Below, one piece after another: positions 1 through 7,866 of a stretch of 47,493 nucleotides of DNA. Numbering within the stretch: position 1 is the first letter of the stretch; each line of letters starts with the position of its first letter. The DNA is from a bacterium (GTDB lineage: Bacteria; Sysuimicrobiota; Sysuimicrobiia; Sysuimicrobiales; Segetimicrobiaceae). A model generated the notes under the pieces. That model was not told where the DNA came from and searched no databases. It was given only the letters and a program-made list of their open reading frames with translations. The position numbers and the translations under genes were made by a program. The stretch is taken from NCBI GenBank assembly GCA_035945995.1, contig DASYZR010000158.1:1-47493 (forward strand), written 5' to 3'.

Positions 1-2
1 TT

Positions 3-497
3 CCGCTGCCGGCGCTCGCGGCGCTGGTCGCGGCCGCGGTATTGAGCCGCGGGCGCAGGCCGGCGGACGTCGGGTTCGGCCCGGGCTTCGTGCCGGCGGC
101 GGCCGCGGCGTTCGGGGCGGTTGCGCTCATCGTCGGGATCGCGGCGCAGGCGTTCACCGCGCACGGGGGCGCGATGGCGGTGACGCCGCCCCCGGGCGGG
201 TGGTGGCCGGGTACCGTCGCCCAGGTCGTGATCGTGGGGCTCGGGTTCGAGTGGTGGCTGCGTGGCGTGGTGTTCGCGGCCGCGACGGCGTGGCGCGGCC
301 CGGCCTGGGCCGTGGCCTGGAGCGCGGTCCTCGGGGCCGCGGCCGCCGCCGCGCGCGGCCCCGAGGCCGTCCTATGGGAGCTCGCCGCCGGCGCCGCATT
401 CGGAGTCATCCGCGCGCGATGGGCGCAGGTGCCGGCGCTCGCCCTCGCGCACGGGGCCGGGAGTGCGGTCCTCGGGTTTCTCGTCGGGTCGTGGTGA
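3..497 (+). CDS. CPBP-family-like membrane protein, 5' end cut by the window edge
   Basis: The reading frame is open from the first bases of the window and begins inside a hydrophobic stretch, so the true start lies upstream; the TTG at 42 is only the first possible start inside the window. About 164 codons are visible. The protein is Ala/Gly/Val-rich with several membrane segments. Near position 249 it has F-E-W-W-L-R-G, which resembles motif 1 of CPBP intramembrane proteases (EExxxR) but with the first Glu replaced by Phe. Near position 450 it has A-H-G-A-G, resembling the His of a later CPBP motif. CPBP proteins are membrane-embedded glutamic-type peptidases or immunity and processing proteins. 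With one of the paired glutamates missing, catalysis is doubtful. Family assignment is inference from these two motifs and the topology. Confidence 0.5.
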   Translation, partial: PLPALAALVAAAVLSRGRRPADVGFGPGFVPAAAAAFGAVALIVGIAAQAFTAHGGAMAVTPPPGGWWPGTVAQVVIVGLGFEWWLRGVVFAAATAWRGPAWAVAWSAVLGAAAAAARGPEAVLWELAAGAAFGVIRARWAQVPALALAHGAGSAVLGFLVGSW

Positions 498-522
498 ACC
501 GGCTGCCCGACGCACTGTGGGA

Positions 523-531
523 TGTTATAAT
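523..531 (+). promoter_or_regulatory. Extended -10 promoter of prfB, likely leaderless start
   Basis: TG at 523-524, one base, then a perfect TATAAT at 526-531. Transcription would begin about 538-539, at the GTG start codon of prfB (539), so the mRNA probably has no leader. There is no good -35 at the expected distance, and the extended -10 would compensate. No Shine-Dalgarno precedes 539. Confidence 0.7.
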
Positions 532-538
532 GGGGTCC

Positions 539-1694
539 GTGACGCCTGACGAACTCAAACGCTCATTGGCGACCTACCGCGAACGCCTGGACGGCATCGG
601 GAGGCATCTTTGACCTTCCGCACCAGCAGACCCGCCTGATCGAGCTCGAGCGACAGATGCAGCGTCCCGGTTTCTGGGACGCGCCGGAGAACGCGCGGCG
701 CGTGTCCCAGCAGGTCGCGCGCCTGCGAGAGCAACTGGACGACCTCAGCCGCCTGGACCGGGAGATTGCCGACCTCGCCGAGCTCGTGACCCTCGCCGGC
801 GCGGACGACAGCGTGCTGGCGGACGTCGAGCGGGAGAGCCGCGTGGTCGGCGAGGCCCTTGACCGCGTCGAACTGGCGACGCTGCTGTCGGGCGAGCATG
901 ACGGCAGCAACGCCATCCTGTCGGTTCACGCGGGGGCCGGCGGGACCGAGGCCCAGGATTGGGCGGAAATCCTCCTGCGCATGTACCTGCGGTGGGCGGA
1001 AACCCACGGGTACCGGACCGATGTCGTCGACATGTCCCCGGGCGAAGAGGCGGGGGTGAAGAGCGCCACCGTCATCATCGCGGCGCCGAGCGCCTACGGC
1101 TATTTGCGCGGGGAGCGGGGGGTGCACCGGCTCGTGCGGATTTCTCCGTTCGACGCCGCGCACCGCCGGCATACGTCGTTCGCCCTCGTCGACGTCATTC
1201 CGGAGGTCGAGCCCGAAGAGGTGACGGTTCGCGACGACGAATTGCGGATCGATACCTACCGTTCGGGCGGGGCGGGCGGCCAGAACGTCAACAAGGTCGA
1301 GACGGCGGTGCGAATCACGCACCTGCCGACCGGAATTGTCGTGCAGTGCCAGAACGAGCGGTCGCAGCACGCCAACAAGCTCACCGCGATGAAGCTGCTG
1401 CAGGCGCGGCTGTTCGAAGCCCAGCAGAAGGAGCACCTCGAGAAGATTTCCGCGATCCGCGGCGAGCACCGGGACGCCGCGTGGGGCAACCAGATCCGCT
1501 CGTACGTGCTCCAGCCGTACACCCTGGTCAAGGACCACCGCACCGGCCTCGAGGTCGGCAACACGCAGGGCGTGCTCGACGGCGCGATCGATCCCTTCAT
1601 CCACGCGTATCTGCGCCGCGGCCGGTCTCCCGAGACGCCCGACTCGCGCGGGGCAGGCGCGGCCGAGGTCCGGCCGGCCCCCCCGGCGTCATGA
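539..1694 (+). CDS. prfB: Peptide chain release factor 2, with +1 programmed frameshift
   Basis: RF2 reads UAA and UGA stop codons and triggers release of the finished peptide. The first 24 codons (539-610) end at an in-frame TGA (611-613). The ribosome shifts +1 at CTT and continues from 612, giving a protein of about 384 residues. Visible RF2 hallmarks are the S-P-F anticodon-like tripeptide (in [14 protein letters not shown]) and the catalytic G-G-Q loop in [13 protein letters not shown] at 539 is preferred because a perfect extended -10 lies seven bases upstream; ATG at 530 is the in-frame alternative. The C-terminus carries about 25 extra residues (from [10 protein letters not shown]), partly encoded by a palindromic repeat shared with other genes. 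The stop overlaps the next start (ATGA at 1691). Confidence 0.97.
599..614 (+). promoter_or_regulatory. prfB autoregulatory frameshift site
   Basis: The internal Shine-Dalgarno GGGAGG (599-604), CAT, slippery CTT (608-610) and TGA followed by C (611-614) have the same order and spacing as the classical prfB recoding site (AGGGGG-TAT-CTT-TGA-C). When RF2 is scarce, the UGA is read slowly and the ribosome slips +1, restoring RF2 synthesis. Confidence 0.95.
1640..1659 (+). repeat. Palindromic coding repeat, copy in the prfB tail
   Basis: The 20-base string from 1640 to 1659 ends in the 12-mer GCGGGGCAGGCG (1648-1659). It matches 40352-40371 in the Rieske fusion gene at 19 of 20 positions. Upstream GCCC pairs with the GGGC of the repeat. 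It is read as S-R-G-A-G in the C-terminal tail of RF2. Confidence 0.6.
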
Positions 1695-2467
1695 GCGTGT
1701 CGGCCAGGAGGGCGGCTGCCGTGCGACACCCCGCCGACGAGACGCGGCGCCGGCTTGGGGTGCTGTGGTCCGGCCTCGTCGCGGTGCTCGCCGCGGCCCT
1801 CGCCGCGAACCTCGCGGCCCCCTCGATGGCGGGCGCCGCGATCCGCGTGGCGCTCGGCCGGTCGTTCGGCACAGGCGACATCACGGTGACCGTCAAGTCA
1901 TGGCCGGCGCCGGCGCTGTGGTGGGGGGATATCGGCGTGCTGTCCGTGGCCGCGCGATCGCTCCGCGTGGGGCAGTTGGACGTCGCCGCGTTCGATGCGA
2001 TCCTGACCCGGGTCGACGTGGATCCGGGCCTCCTCTACGGCCGCCGGGTGCTCGCCGTGCGCTCGATCGGCTCCGGCATCGCCCGCGTCATGGTCACCGC
2101 GGATGATCTGGCGAGGCTCGTGCGCGCCCAGCCCGCCGTCAAGGCGGTCACGGTGCGGTTAAGTCCGGGGACGATGATCCTCGACGGGAGGGTCACGGTG
2201 TTGGGAACCGACATTCCGGCGGTGGTCGCCGGGCATCTGGTCGTGCGCGACGCCGTGCATGTCGATCTGGTCGTCGACCGCGTGACGGTGATGGGCGGTC
2301 TGCCGGTTCCGCCGGATGTCGTGACCCGGCTGGCGTCATCGATCAACCCCGTCCTCGACGTCGGCCGTCTGCCGTTCGATCTGCGGCTCACGAGGGTGGC
2401 GATCGGGAACGGCGTCGTGCTGCTACAGGCCGAGACGGGCCGCGGGCCGGCGGGGCAGGCGCCCTGA
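1691..2467 (+). CDS. DUF2993 (LmeA-type) lipid-binding envelope protein
   Basis: 258 residues. An N-terminal hydrophobic segment (about residues 25-48) could be a signal peptide or anchor, followed by a beta-rich domain that ends in [19 protein letters not shown] and IGNGVVLL, the usual ending of DUF2993 proteins. In actinobacteria the family member LmeA binds phospholipid and supports envelope glycolipid maturation, so a role at the cell envelope is likely here but not shown. The start codon overlaps the prfB stop and the stop overlaps the next start (ATGA at both ends), so it is co-transcribed and probably translationally coupled. The last residues (GRGPAGQAP) are written by another copy of the GCGGGGCAGGCG repeat. 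Confidence 0.75.
   Translation: MSVSARRAAAVRHPADETRRRLGVLWSGLVAVLAAALAANLAAPSMAGAAIRVALGRSFGTGDITVTVKSWPAPALWWGDIGVLSVAARSLRVGQLDVAAFDAILTRVDVDPGLLYGRRVLAVRSIGSGIARVMVTADDLARLVRAQPAVKAVTVRLSPGTMILDGRVTVLGTDIPAVVAGHLVVRDAVHVDLVVDRVTVMGGLPVPPDVVTRLASSINPVLDVGRLPFDLRLTRVAIGNGVVLLQAETGRGPAGQAP
2450..2461 (+). repeat. Palindromic coding repeat, core copy at the end of the DUF2993 gene
   Basis: Exact 12-mer GCGGGGCAGGCG, preceded by GGGCCGCGGGCC. It is read as A-G-Q-A, a different frame from the prfB copy, and lies directly before the stop codon. Confidence 0.5.
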
Positions 2468-4563
2468 TGACGATGTGGCGGCAGGTCTGGCGGCGGGTGC
2501 CGGTCCTCGTCGCGTGCGTCGCGGCGGGTCTCGCGGCATCGGGTGTGCTCCTCGCGGGGCGGGCCGCGGTCGAGCGATCGTATCGGACCGTCGAGATCAC
2601 CGTGGATGGGGACGATTGGGCGACGCTTGCTGAGCTGCGGGGCGTGGACCGGGACGCGCTGTACGCGGATCTGTACCGCCGGGGCGTGCGCAGCGTCACC
2701 GTATACGCGGCCTCGCTGCGCCGGCTCGCGGACGCCGGCCTTGTCACCTACACCGCCGGCAGCGACGCGGTCGATCAGGCGCGCGCGCAGACCCTGACCG
2801 GGCCGCTCGGGACCCTGGCGCGCACCGGCCGCCTGCACGCGAACAGCACGTACGTGCAGGGGACGGCGCCGATCCTCGACGTGGTCCGCGCCGGGATCGC
2901 GCTGCAGCGGGGCCCGGGGGCGGCGACGTTCGCCGGTCCGGGTCTGCTCGAAATCGCCGGCCGCGGCCGCGACCTGGAGGATCTCTCGCTCGAGATGGTG
3001 CCGGCCGAAGTCGCCTCGGCGCGGCGGGCGCATCTCGCGGCGGAGGTCCGCGTGCGGAACGTTCGGGAAGTCGCGCCGGGCGGGCTCGACGCGCTCTTCG
3101 CGTCGCTCGTCCGGTTCGGGCAGGCTTTCACCCTGATCTTCGATCGTGATCAGGTCCTCGGCTACGATGCCCTCGTTCCCGATGTGGCGGCCGCCATCAA
3201 GGCGCACGGGTTTGCCTTCGGGCAGATCGAGGCGTTCTCGTCGAGCCGGCGGCAAAAGGGCGAGGGGCAGCTCGCGGTACTGGCGGCGCCCCGCGTCATC
3301 CGCGTGTTCAGCCTGACGCCCCAAGAACTGGCGTCGCTCACGCCGCAGCAGGCGCGCGACAAGTACGTGCTGGCGGCCCACGAGCGAAACGTTCGTATCC
3401 TCTATGTCCGGCCCTTCCTCACCACGTCGGCGGGCGTGGATCCGATCCAGGCGAACCTGGACTACGTGGGCTCGATCGCCGACGAGTTGACGCGCAGCGG
3501 TTACAAGATGGGCAAGGCGGTGCCGCTGCCCTCCCTCGGCACGCCGGCGCCGTGGTTCGTCCTGGCGGCGCTCGGCGCTCTGGCCGCGGCGGCCCTGGCC
3601 GCCGCCGAAACCGGCGCCGCGCTCGGGTACGAAGTTCGGCCGCAATGGCTGTACGGCGGCGTCGCCGCCGGGTTGGCGATCACGCTCGGAGCGATGGCGG
3701 TCCACCACGTCACGCTGTGGCGAGAAGTGCTGGCGCTCCTGGCGGCGCTGGCGTTCCCGGTCCTGGCGATGCTTTGGTTCGTCCCGGGCGCGCGGCGCGA
3801 GACTTGGCCGGCCGTCCGGGCGGGCGGGGCCGGTGTGGTCGCGCGGAGCGTGGCGCAACTGTGGGCCGTCTCCGCCGCCTCCGCGTTGGGCGGGTTGATG
3901 GTGGGCGCGCTGCTGAGCGAATGGGCCTTCATGATGGAGATCCGGTTGTTCCTCGGCGTCAAGGCCGCGATCGTGGTGCCGATCGTGATCATCGGGCTGG
4001 CGGTCGCGGCGGCGCAGGCCGGACCCGAGGGGGTATGGCCGCGGGTACGGGAGTGGCTCCGGCAACCGCTGCGGCTCGAGTACGGCATCCTGCTCATCCT
4101 CATCGGCGGCGCCGCGCTGTTCGCGCTCGGCCGGACCGGCAACACCGGCCTGCCGGCGCTCGGCGGTCTCGAGATCAAGGCCCGCACCGTTCTCGAGCGG
4201 GTCTTGGTGGCGCGTCCGCGGACGAAGGAATTTCTGGTCGGCCACCCGGCGATGATGCTCGCCGTCGCCCTGGCGCTGCTCGGCGCCCGGCGCTGGGTGC
4301 TGCCCGCCGCGATGGTGGGCGCCGTCGGACAGACAGGGCTCATCGACTCCTTTGCGCACATCCACACGCCGCTCGTCTACACCGTCGAGCGGACCGTCTC
4401 TGCACTGATCATCGGCTCGCTGATCGGCGCGGTCCTGGTCGGGGTGCTGCTGTGGAGCCGGCGGTGGTGGCGGCTCACGGTGCCGGCGTCGGAGACCGCG
4501 GCCCCAGACGCCGAGCCCGCGGCCCGCCGTCACGGGGCGATCCGCGTGCCGGAAATTACGTAG
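2467..4563 (+). CDS. DUF5693 family polytopic membrane protein
   Basis: 698 residues in three parts: one N-terminal membrane helix (about residues 9-30), an extracytoplasmic soluble domain (about 35-355) and a C-terminal block of many membrane helices (about 360-680) ending in a charged tail. The soluble part begins with V-E-I-T-V-D-G-D-D-W, followed by alternating helix and strand segments. The family has no firm biochemical function. It is regularly found beside CsaB, as here, which suggests export or assembly of a pyruvylated secondary wall polymer; that role is inference. The start overlaps the DUF2993 stop (ATGA), and csaB begins seven bases after the stop, so this is one operon. Confidence 0.8.
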   Translation: MTMWRQVWRRVPVLVACVAAGLAASGVLLAGRAAVERSYRTVEITVDGDDWATLAELRGVDRDALYADLYRRGVRSVTVYAASLRRLADAGLVTYTAGSDAVDQARAQTLTGPLGTLARTGRLHANSTYVQGTAPILDVVRAGIALQRGPGAATFAGPGLLEIAGRGRDLEDLSLEMVPAEVASARRAHLAAEVRVRNVREVAPGGLDALFASLVRFGQAFTLIFDRDQVLGYDALVPDVAAAIKAHGFAFGQIEAFSSSRRQKGEGQLAVLAAPRVIRVFSLTPQELASLTPQQARDKYVLAAHERNVRILYVRPFLTTSAGVDPIQANLDYVGSIADELTRSGYKMGKAVPLPSLGTPAPWFVLAALGALAAAALAAAETGAALGYEVRPQWLYGGVAAGLAITLGAMAVHHVTLWREVLALLAALAFPVLAMLWFVPGARRETWPAVRAGGAGVVARSVAQLWAVSAASALGGLMVGALLSEWAFMMEIRLFLGVKAAIVVPIVIIGLAVAAAQAGPEGVWPRVREWLRQPLRLEYGILLILIGGAALFALGRTGNTGLPALGGLEIKARTVLERVLVARPRTKEFLVGHPAMMLAVALALLGARRWVLPAAMVGAVGQTGLIDSFAHIHTPLVYTVERTVSALIIGSLIGAVLVGVLLWSRRWWRLTVPASETAAPDAEPAARRHGAIRVPEIT

Positions 4564-4569
4564 GCCTGG

Positions 4570-5643
4570 GTGCCCCGGCTCGTCCTCTCGGGTTACTACG
4601 GCTTCGACAACCTGGGCGATGAGGCGGTGCTCGCGGCGACCGTCGCGGAGCTGCGGCGGCGCCGGCCGGGCCTCGACATCCTGGTGCTGTCGGCATCCCC
4701 CGAGGCCACGGCCCGCGCGCACGGGGTGACCGGCGTGCCGCGCGCCCGCCCGGGCGCGATCGCGGCGGCGCTCCGCGGCTGCGACCTGTTCCTCTCCGGC
4801 GGCGGCAGCCTCTTTCAGGACGCGACGAGCTGGCGCAGCCCCTGGTACTATCTCACCGTGCTCGCGGCGGCCCGGCGATGGTGCCGGAGGACGGCGGTCT
4901 ACGCGCAGGGGTTCGAACCCGCCCGACGGCCGTGGGTGCGGGCCGGCATCCGGCGCGTCCTGGAGGGAGTGGATCTCATCACGGTCCGCGACGCTGCCTC
5001 CGCACAGGTCCTCTCGGCGTCGGGGCTGCGCCGGCCCCGCGTCGTCGTCGGCGCCGATCCGTCGTTTCTGCTCGATCCGGAGCCGACGCCGGCCGTCGAG
5101 CGGGAGTGCGTCCGTTGGGGGGAGGGCCTCCGGTTCGGGCTGGCGGTGCGGCCGTGGGGTGATGGACGCGTGCTCGAGGCGATTGCCGCTGCGGCCCGCG
5201 AGGCCGGGACGCGGCTCGGCGCGCACTGGATCCTGCTGCCGATGCACCGGCCGGAGGACGTCCGGGCGGCGGAGGTCGTGGCCGCGCGGCTCGACGGTGC
5301 GGTGGTGGTGCGGGACGCCTTTAGACCGCAAGAGATGCTGGCCGCGATCGGGACGCTGGATCTCCTTGTCGGGATGCGCCTGCACGCCCTAATCTTTGCG
5401 GCCCTCCAGGGTGTGCCGATCGTACCCGTGGCCTACAACCGTAAAGTGGCGGCGCTGGCCGCGGAACTGCAGGAGGACGCCCCCCTCCAAGCGGCGGGAC
5501 TGGACCCCAGCGCGCTCGGGGCGAGGATCGCCGAGGTGGCGGCGGACCGGCCCGCCCGCCGCGACCGCCTCCGGCGCGTCGCGGCGGCGCTGCGCGAGCG
5601 CGCAGCGCTGAGCCCGGCGCTCGCCCTCGAGTTACTGGAATGA
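4570..5643 (+). CDS. csaB: Polysaccharide pyruvyl transferase CsaB
   Basis: 357 residues. CsaB adds ketal-linked pyruvate from PEP to a secondary cell-wall polysaccharide, which then anchors S-layer proteins through SLH domains. Family signs are the N-terminal GYYGFDNLGDEA, the glycine-rich G-G-G-S-L-F-Q-D near residues 77-84 and the C-terminal G-M-R-L-H-A-L-I-F-A (about 265-274), typical of the GT-B-like pyruvyl-transferase fold. GTG at 4570 is used because it places GYYGFDNLGDEA at the usual distance from the N-terminus. It lies seven bases after the DUF5693 gene and overlaps wecG by four bases. The length is normal. Confidence 0.92.
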   Translation: MPRLVLSGYYGFDNLGDEAVLAATVAELRRRRPGLDILVLSASPEATARAHGVTGVPRARPGAIAAALRGCDLFLSGGGSLFQDATSWRSPWYYLTVLAAARRWCRRTAVYAQGFEPARRPWVRAGIRRVLEGVDLITVRDAASAQVLSASGLRRPRVVVGADPSFLLDPEPTPAVERECVRWGEGLRFGLAVRPWGDGRVLEAIAAAAREAGTRLGAHWILLPMHRPEDVRAAEVVAARLDGAVVVRDAFRPQEMLAAIGTLDLLVGMRLHALIFAALQGVPIVPVAYNRKVAALAAELQEDAPLQAAGLDPSALGARIAEVAADRPARRDRLRRVAAALRERAALSPALALELLE

Positions 5644-6437
5644 CCGAGTCCGCGCCGGGCTCGCGGGCCGGTGCGCCTGCCCCCTCGGCCCGCCGGATCG
5701 ACATTCTCGGCGTCGGGTTCGACCCCGTGGATCTCGACGGCGCCGTCGCGCGCGTCGCGTCCCTCGTGGCAGACGGAGCGCCGGCGCTCGCGGTGACGGC
5801 CAACACCGAGATTGTCATGACGGCGCGGCGGGCCGCCGATCTTGCCGCCGTGCTCGCCGGGGCCGCCCTCGTCGTCGCCGACGGCGTCGGCGTCGTCTGG
5901 GCCTCGCGGTACCTCGGCCGGCCCCTCCCGGCGCGGGTCCCCGGCATCGAGCTGGCAGAACGGCTGCTGGCCGAGGCCGCGCGGCGCCGCTGGGCGGTGT
6001 ATCTCCTCGGCGGGCGCCCGGGCACCGCGGAGCAGGCGGCCGCGCGGCTCCGGGAGCGGTACCCGGGCCTGTGGATCGTCGGCTGCGGGCACGGCTACTT
6101 CGGCCGGGAGCAGGAGGCGCGCGTCGTCGAGACGATCCGGACGACCGGGCCCGCACTCCTGCTGGCCGGGCTCGGCATGCCGCGGCAGGAACGGTGGCTG
6201 GCGCGGCACCTCCCGGCGCTTGGCGTGCCGGTGGCGATGGGCATCGGCGGTTCGCTCGATGTCTGGGCCGGCCATGCGCACCGGGCGCCGCGCGCGATGC
6301 AGACGCTCGGCCTCGAATGGCTCTACCGGCTGGCGCGCGAGCCGCGGCGCCTCGGCCGGCAGCTGAGCATCCCGCACTTCATGGCGTTGACCGTTGCCCA
6401 GCGGGCGCGGGGAGCGAGCGGCGGACGGAGGCGCTAA
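5640..6437 (+). CDS. WecG/TagA/CpsF family glycosyltransferase
   Basis: 265 residues. Members transfer N-acetylmannosamine-type sugars to lipid-linked intermediates at the start of wall polymer synthesis. Motifs seen are IDILGVGFDPVDLD near the start of the fold, T-A-N-T-E-I-V (about 50-56), V-V-A-D-G-V-G-V-V-W-A (about 79-89) and G-M-P-R-Q-E-R-W (about 180-187), all typical of the family. It overlaps csaB by ATGA, and together they suggest synthesis of a pyruvylated wall glycan. The N-terminal 20 residues (SAPGSRAGAPAPSARR) are an unstructured extension partly encoded by a reverse-oriented copy of the palindromic repeat. Confidence 0.9.
   Translation: MTESAPGSRAGAPAPSARRIDILGVGFDPVDLDGAVARVASLVADGAPALAVTANTEIVMTARRAADLAAVLAGAALVVADGVGVVWASRYLGRPLPARVPGIELAERLLAEAARRRWAVYLLGGRPGTAEQAAARLRERYPGLWIVGCGHGYFGREQEARVVETIRTTGPALLLAGLGMPRQERWLARHLPALGVPVAMGIGGSLDVWAGHAHRAPRAMQTLGLEWLYRLAREPRRLGRQLSIPHFMALTVAQRARGASGGRRR
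5674..5684 (-). repeat. Palindromic coding repeat, reverse copy in wecG
   Basis: CGCCTGCCCCC on the plus strand, that is GGGGGCAGGCG on the minus strand, identical over 11 bases to the gltX copy (8961-8971). It lies in the dispensable-looking N-terminal tail of WecG and is the only copy found in reverse orientation. Confidence 0.45.
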
Positions 6438-6556
6438 CACTAGCACACCCGCGGCCGGAGGTCCCGCACGAGACGGGGCAGGAGTTGTGTCGCGGGTGAT
6501 GGAAATGGGGTCGTCCGGCCAACCGGCCGCGGCAGGCCTGGAGGGCAGGACGCGCG

Positions 6557-6820
6557 ATGGGGGAAGTCCTCAGAGTCTCCGCCGACTCGAAGCCCAAGGC
6601 CGTCGCCGGCGCGCTCGCGGCCGTGCTGCGCGAGCGCGGCGCTGTGGAACTCCAGGCGGTGGGCGCCGGCGCGGTCAACCAAGCCGTCAAGGCCATCGCC
6701 ATCACCCGGGGCTTCGTCGCGCCGAACGGCATCGATCTCATCGCCATCCCGGCGTTCACGAAGGTGGAGATTGACGGGGAAGAGCGGACCGCGATTCGCT
6801 TCCTGGTACAAGCCCGCTGA
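6557..6820 (+). CDS. spoVS: Stage V sporulation protein S (SpoVS)
   Basis: 87 residues, an almost exact fit in length to SpoVS (about 86), with its characteristic start (LRVSADSKPKAVAGALA) and the A-V-G-A-G-A-V-N-Q-A-V-K-A-I-A-I-T-R-G core. SpoVS is a small Alba-like protein that may bind nucleic acid. In Bacillus it affects sporulation and septation, but it also occurs in non-sporulating thermophiles, so it does not prove sporulation here. A purine-rich ribosome site (GGAGGG and AGGA, 6540-6550) precedes ATG 6557. The 119-base gap after wecG holds several GGCAGG-containing stretches and a GGCC-rich inverted repeat but no clear terminator. Confidence 0.93.
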   Translation: MGEVLRVSADSKPKAVAGALAAVLRERGAVELQAVGAGAVNQAVKAIAITRGFVAPNGIDLIAIPAFTKVEIDGEERTAIRFLVQAR

Positions 6821-6878
6821 GGCCGGCTCACCGCTCTCGCGTCGCGCGCCTGGATGGACACCCGCCGCCGAGCGCGAG

Positions 6879-7805
6879 ATGAAGGTGTTCTGCGGCACGG
6901 CCAACCGGGCCCTCGGCGAAGAGATCGCCGCCGAGCTCGGGTTTCCCCTGGGCCGCGTGACCGTGCGCCGGTTCGAAGACGGGGAGATCTACGCCCGTTT
7001 CGAGGAGAGCGTCCGCGGCGCGGACGCGTTCGTCATCCAGCCGACGTGTCCGCCGGTCAACGAAAACCTGATGGAGCTGCTGGTGATGGTCGATGCGCTG
7101 CGGCGCGCGTCGGCCGGACGGATCACCGCGGTCATCCCGTACTACGGGTACGCGCGGCAGGACAAGAAGCACGGTCCGCGCGAGCCGATCACCGGGCGCC
7201 TTGTGGCGGATCTGCTGCAGGCCGCCGGCGTGCACCGCGTGCTCGCGCTCGACCTCGACGCCGACCAGATCGAAGGCTTCTTCAGCATTCCGGTCGACCA
7301 CCTGCGGGGGCTGCCGCTCTTCGCCGAGTACCTCCGGGAGCACGATCTGGCGCGGGGCATCGTGGTGGCGCCGGACGACGGCGCGGTCAAGAGCGCGCAC
7401 CGGCTCGCGGAGCGGCTGCACCTGCCGCTCGCCGTTGTGTTCCAGCGCCGCGTGTCGGACGTGAAGCAGGTCGTGCAGGTCGTAGGCGACGTGGAGGACT
7501 GCGTGCCGATCCTGATCGACCGGATGATTACCACCGGCGGCACGATTCGCTCGGCCCTCGATGCGCTCGTCGCCGCCGGGGCCCGGCCGGAGGCCTACGT
7601 GTGCGCGACCCACCCGGTGTTCGTGGAGGGCGTGACGGGGGCGCTCGCGCGGCCGGACGTCCGGGAAGTGGCGGTGACGAACAGCATCCCGCTCGCCATC
7701 GATGGGCGGGTGCCACGGCTGCGCGTGCTCTCCGCCGCGCCGCTGCTTGCCCAGGCGATGCGCAGCATCCACCGGAACGAGTCGGTCAGCACGCTCTTCA
7801 CCTAG
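6879..7805 (+). CDS. Ribose-phosphate pyrophosphokinase homologue with altered catalytic residues
   Basis: 308 residues, full length for the PRPP synthetase family, with the family scaffold intact: RFEDGEIYAR near 31-40, ESVRGADAFVIQ (43-54), IPYYGYARQDKK (86-97) and REPITGRLVADLL (101-113). However, the conserved catalytic His of the D-L-H-A segment is Asp127 here (LDLDADQIEGFF). The flexible-loop Lys of the K-R-R motif is Gln189 (FQRR), and the PRPP-binding loop D-D-M-I-D-T-x-G-T reads D-R-M-I-T-T-G-G-T (214-222). These changes suggest a regulatory pseudo-enzyme or a shifted activity; a normal prs would be expected elsewhere. ATG 6879 is chosen because it starts at MKVFCGTANRALGEEIA; an upstream in-frame start at 6771 would overlap spoVS. 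Confidence 0.85.
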   Translation: MKVFCGTANRALGEEIAAELGFPLGRVTVRRFEDGEIYARFEESVRGADAFVIQPTCPPVNENLMELLVMVDALRRASAGRITAVIPYYGYARQDKKHGPREPITGRLVADLLQAAGVHRVLALDLDADQIEGFFSIPVDHLRGLPLFAEYLREHDLARGIVVAPDDGAVKSAHRLAERLHLPLAVVFQRRVSDVKQVVQVVGDVEDCVPILIDRMITTGGTIRSALDALVAAGARPEAYVCATHPVFVEGVTGALARPDVREVAVTNSIPLAIDGRVPRLRVLSAAPLLAQAMRSIHRNESVSTLFT

Positions 7806-7831
7806 CCCCCACCGGCCCCGCGCCGCTGCGT

Positions 7832-7860
7832 TTGCGCCGGTATCGCGGCTTTGCTACCTT
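7832..7860 (+). promoter_or_regulatory. Promoter of gltX, leaderless
   Basis: -35 TTGCGC (7832-7837), 17-base spacer, extended TG (7852-7853), -10 TACCTT (7855-7860). The next six bases lead straight to ATG 7867, so the transcript would start at or next to the start codon. No Shine-Dalgarno is present. Confidence 0.6.
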
Positions 7861-7866
7861 TGAGTC

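Noticed and set aside
2035-5385. Very long open frame (1116 codons) on the minus strand
   Set aside because: It is antisense to DUF2993, DUF5693 and csaB, is Arg/Pro/Asp/His-rich with no domain, and exists because stop codons are rare in this GC-rich DNA.
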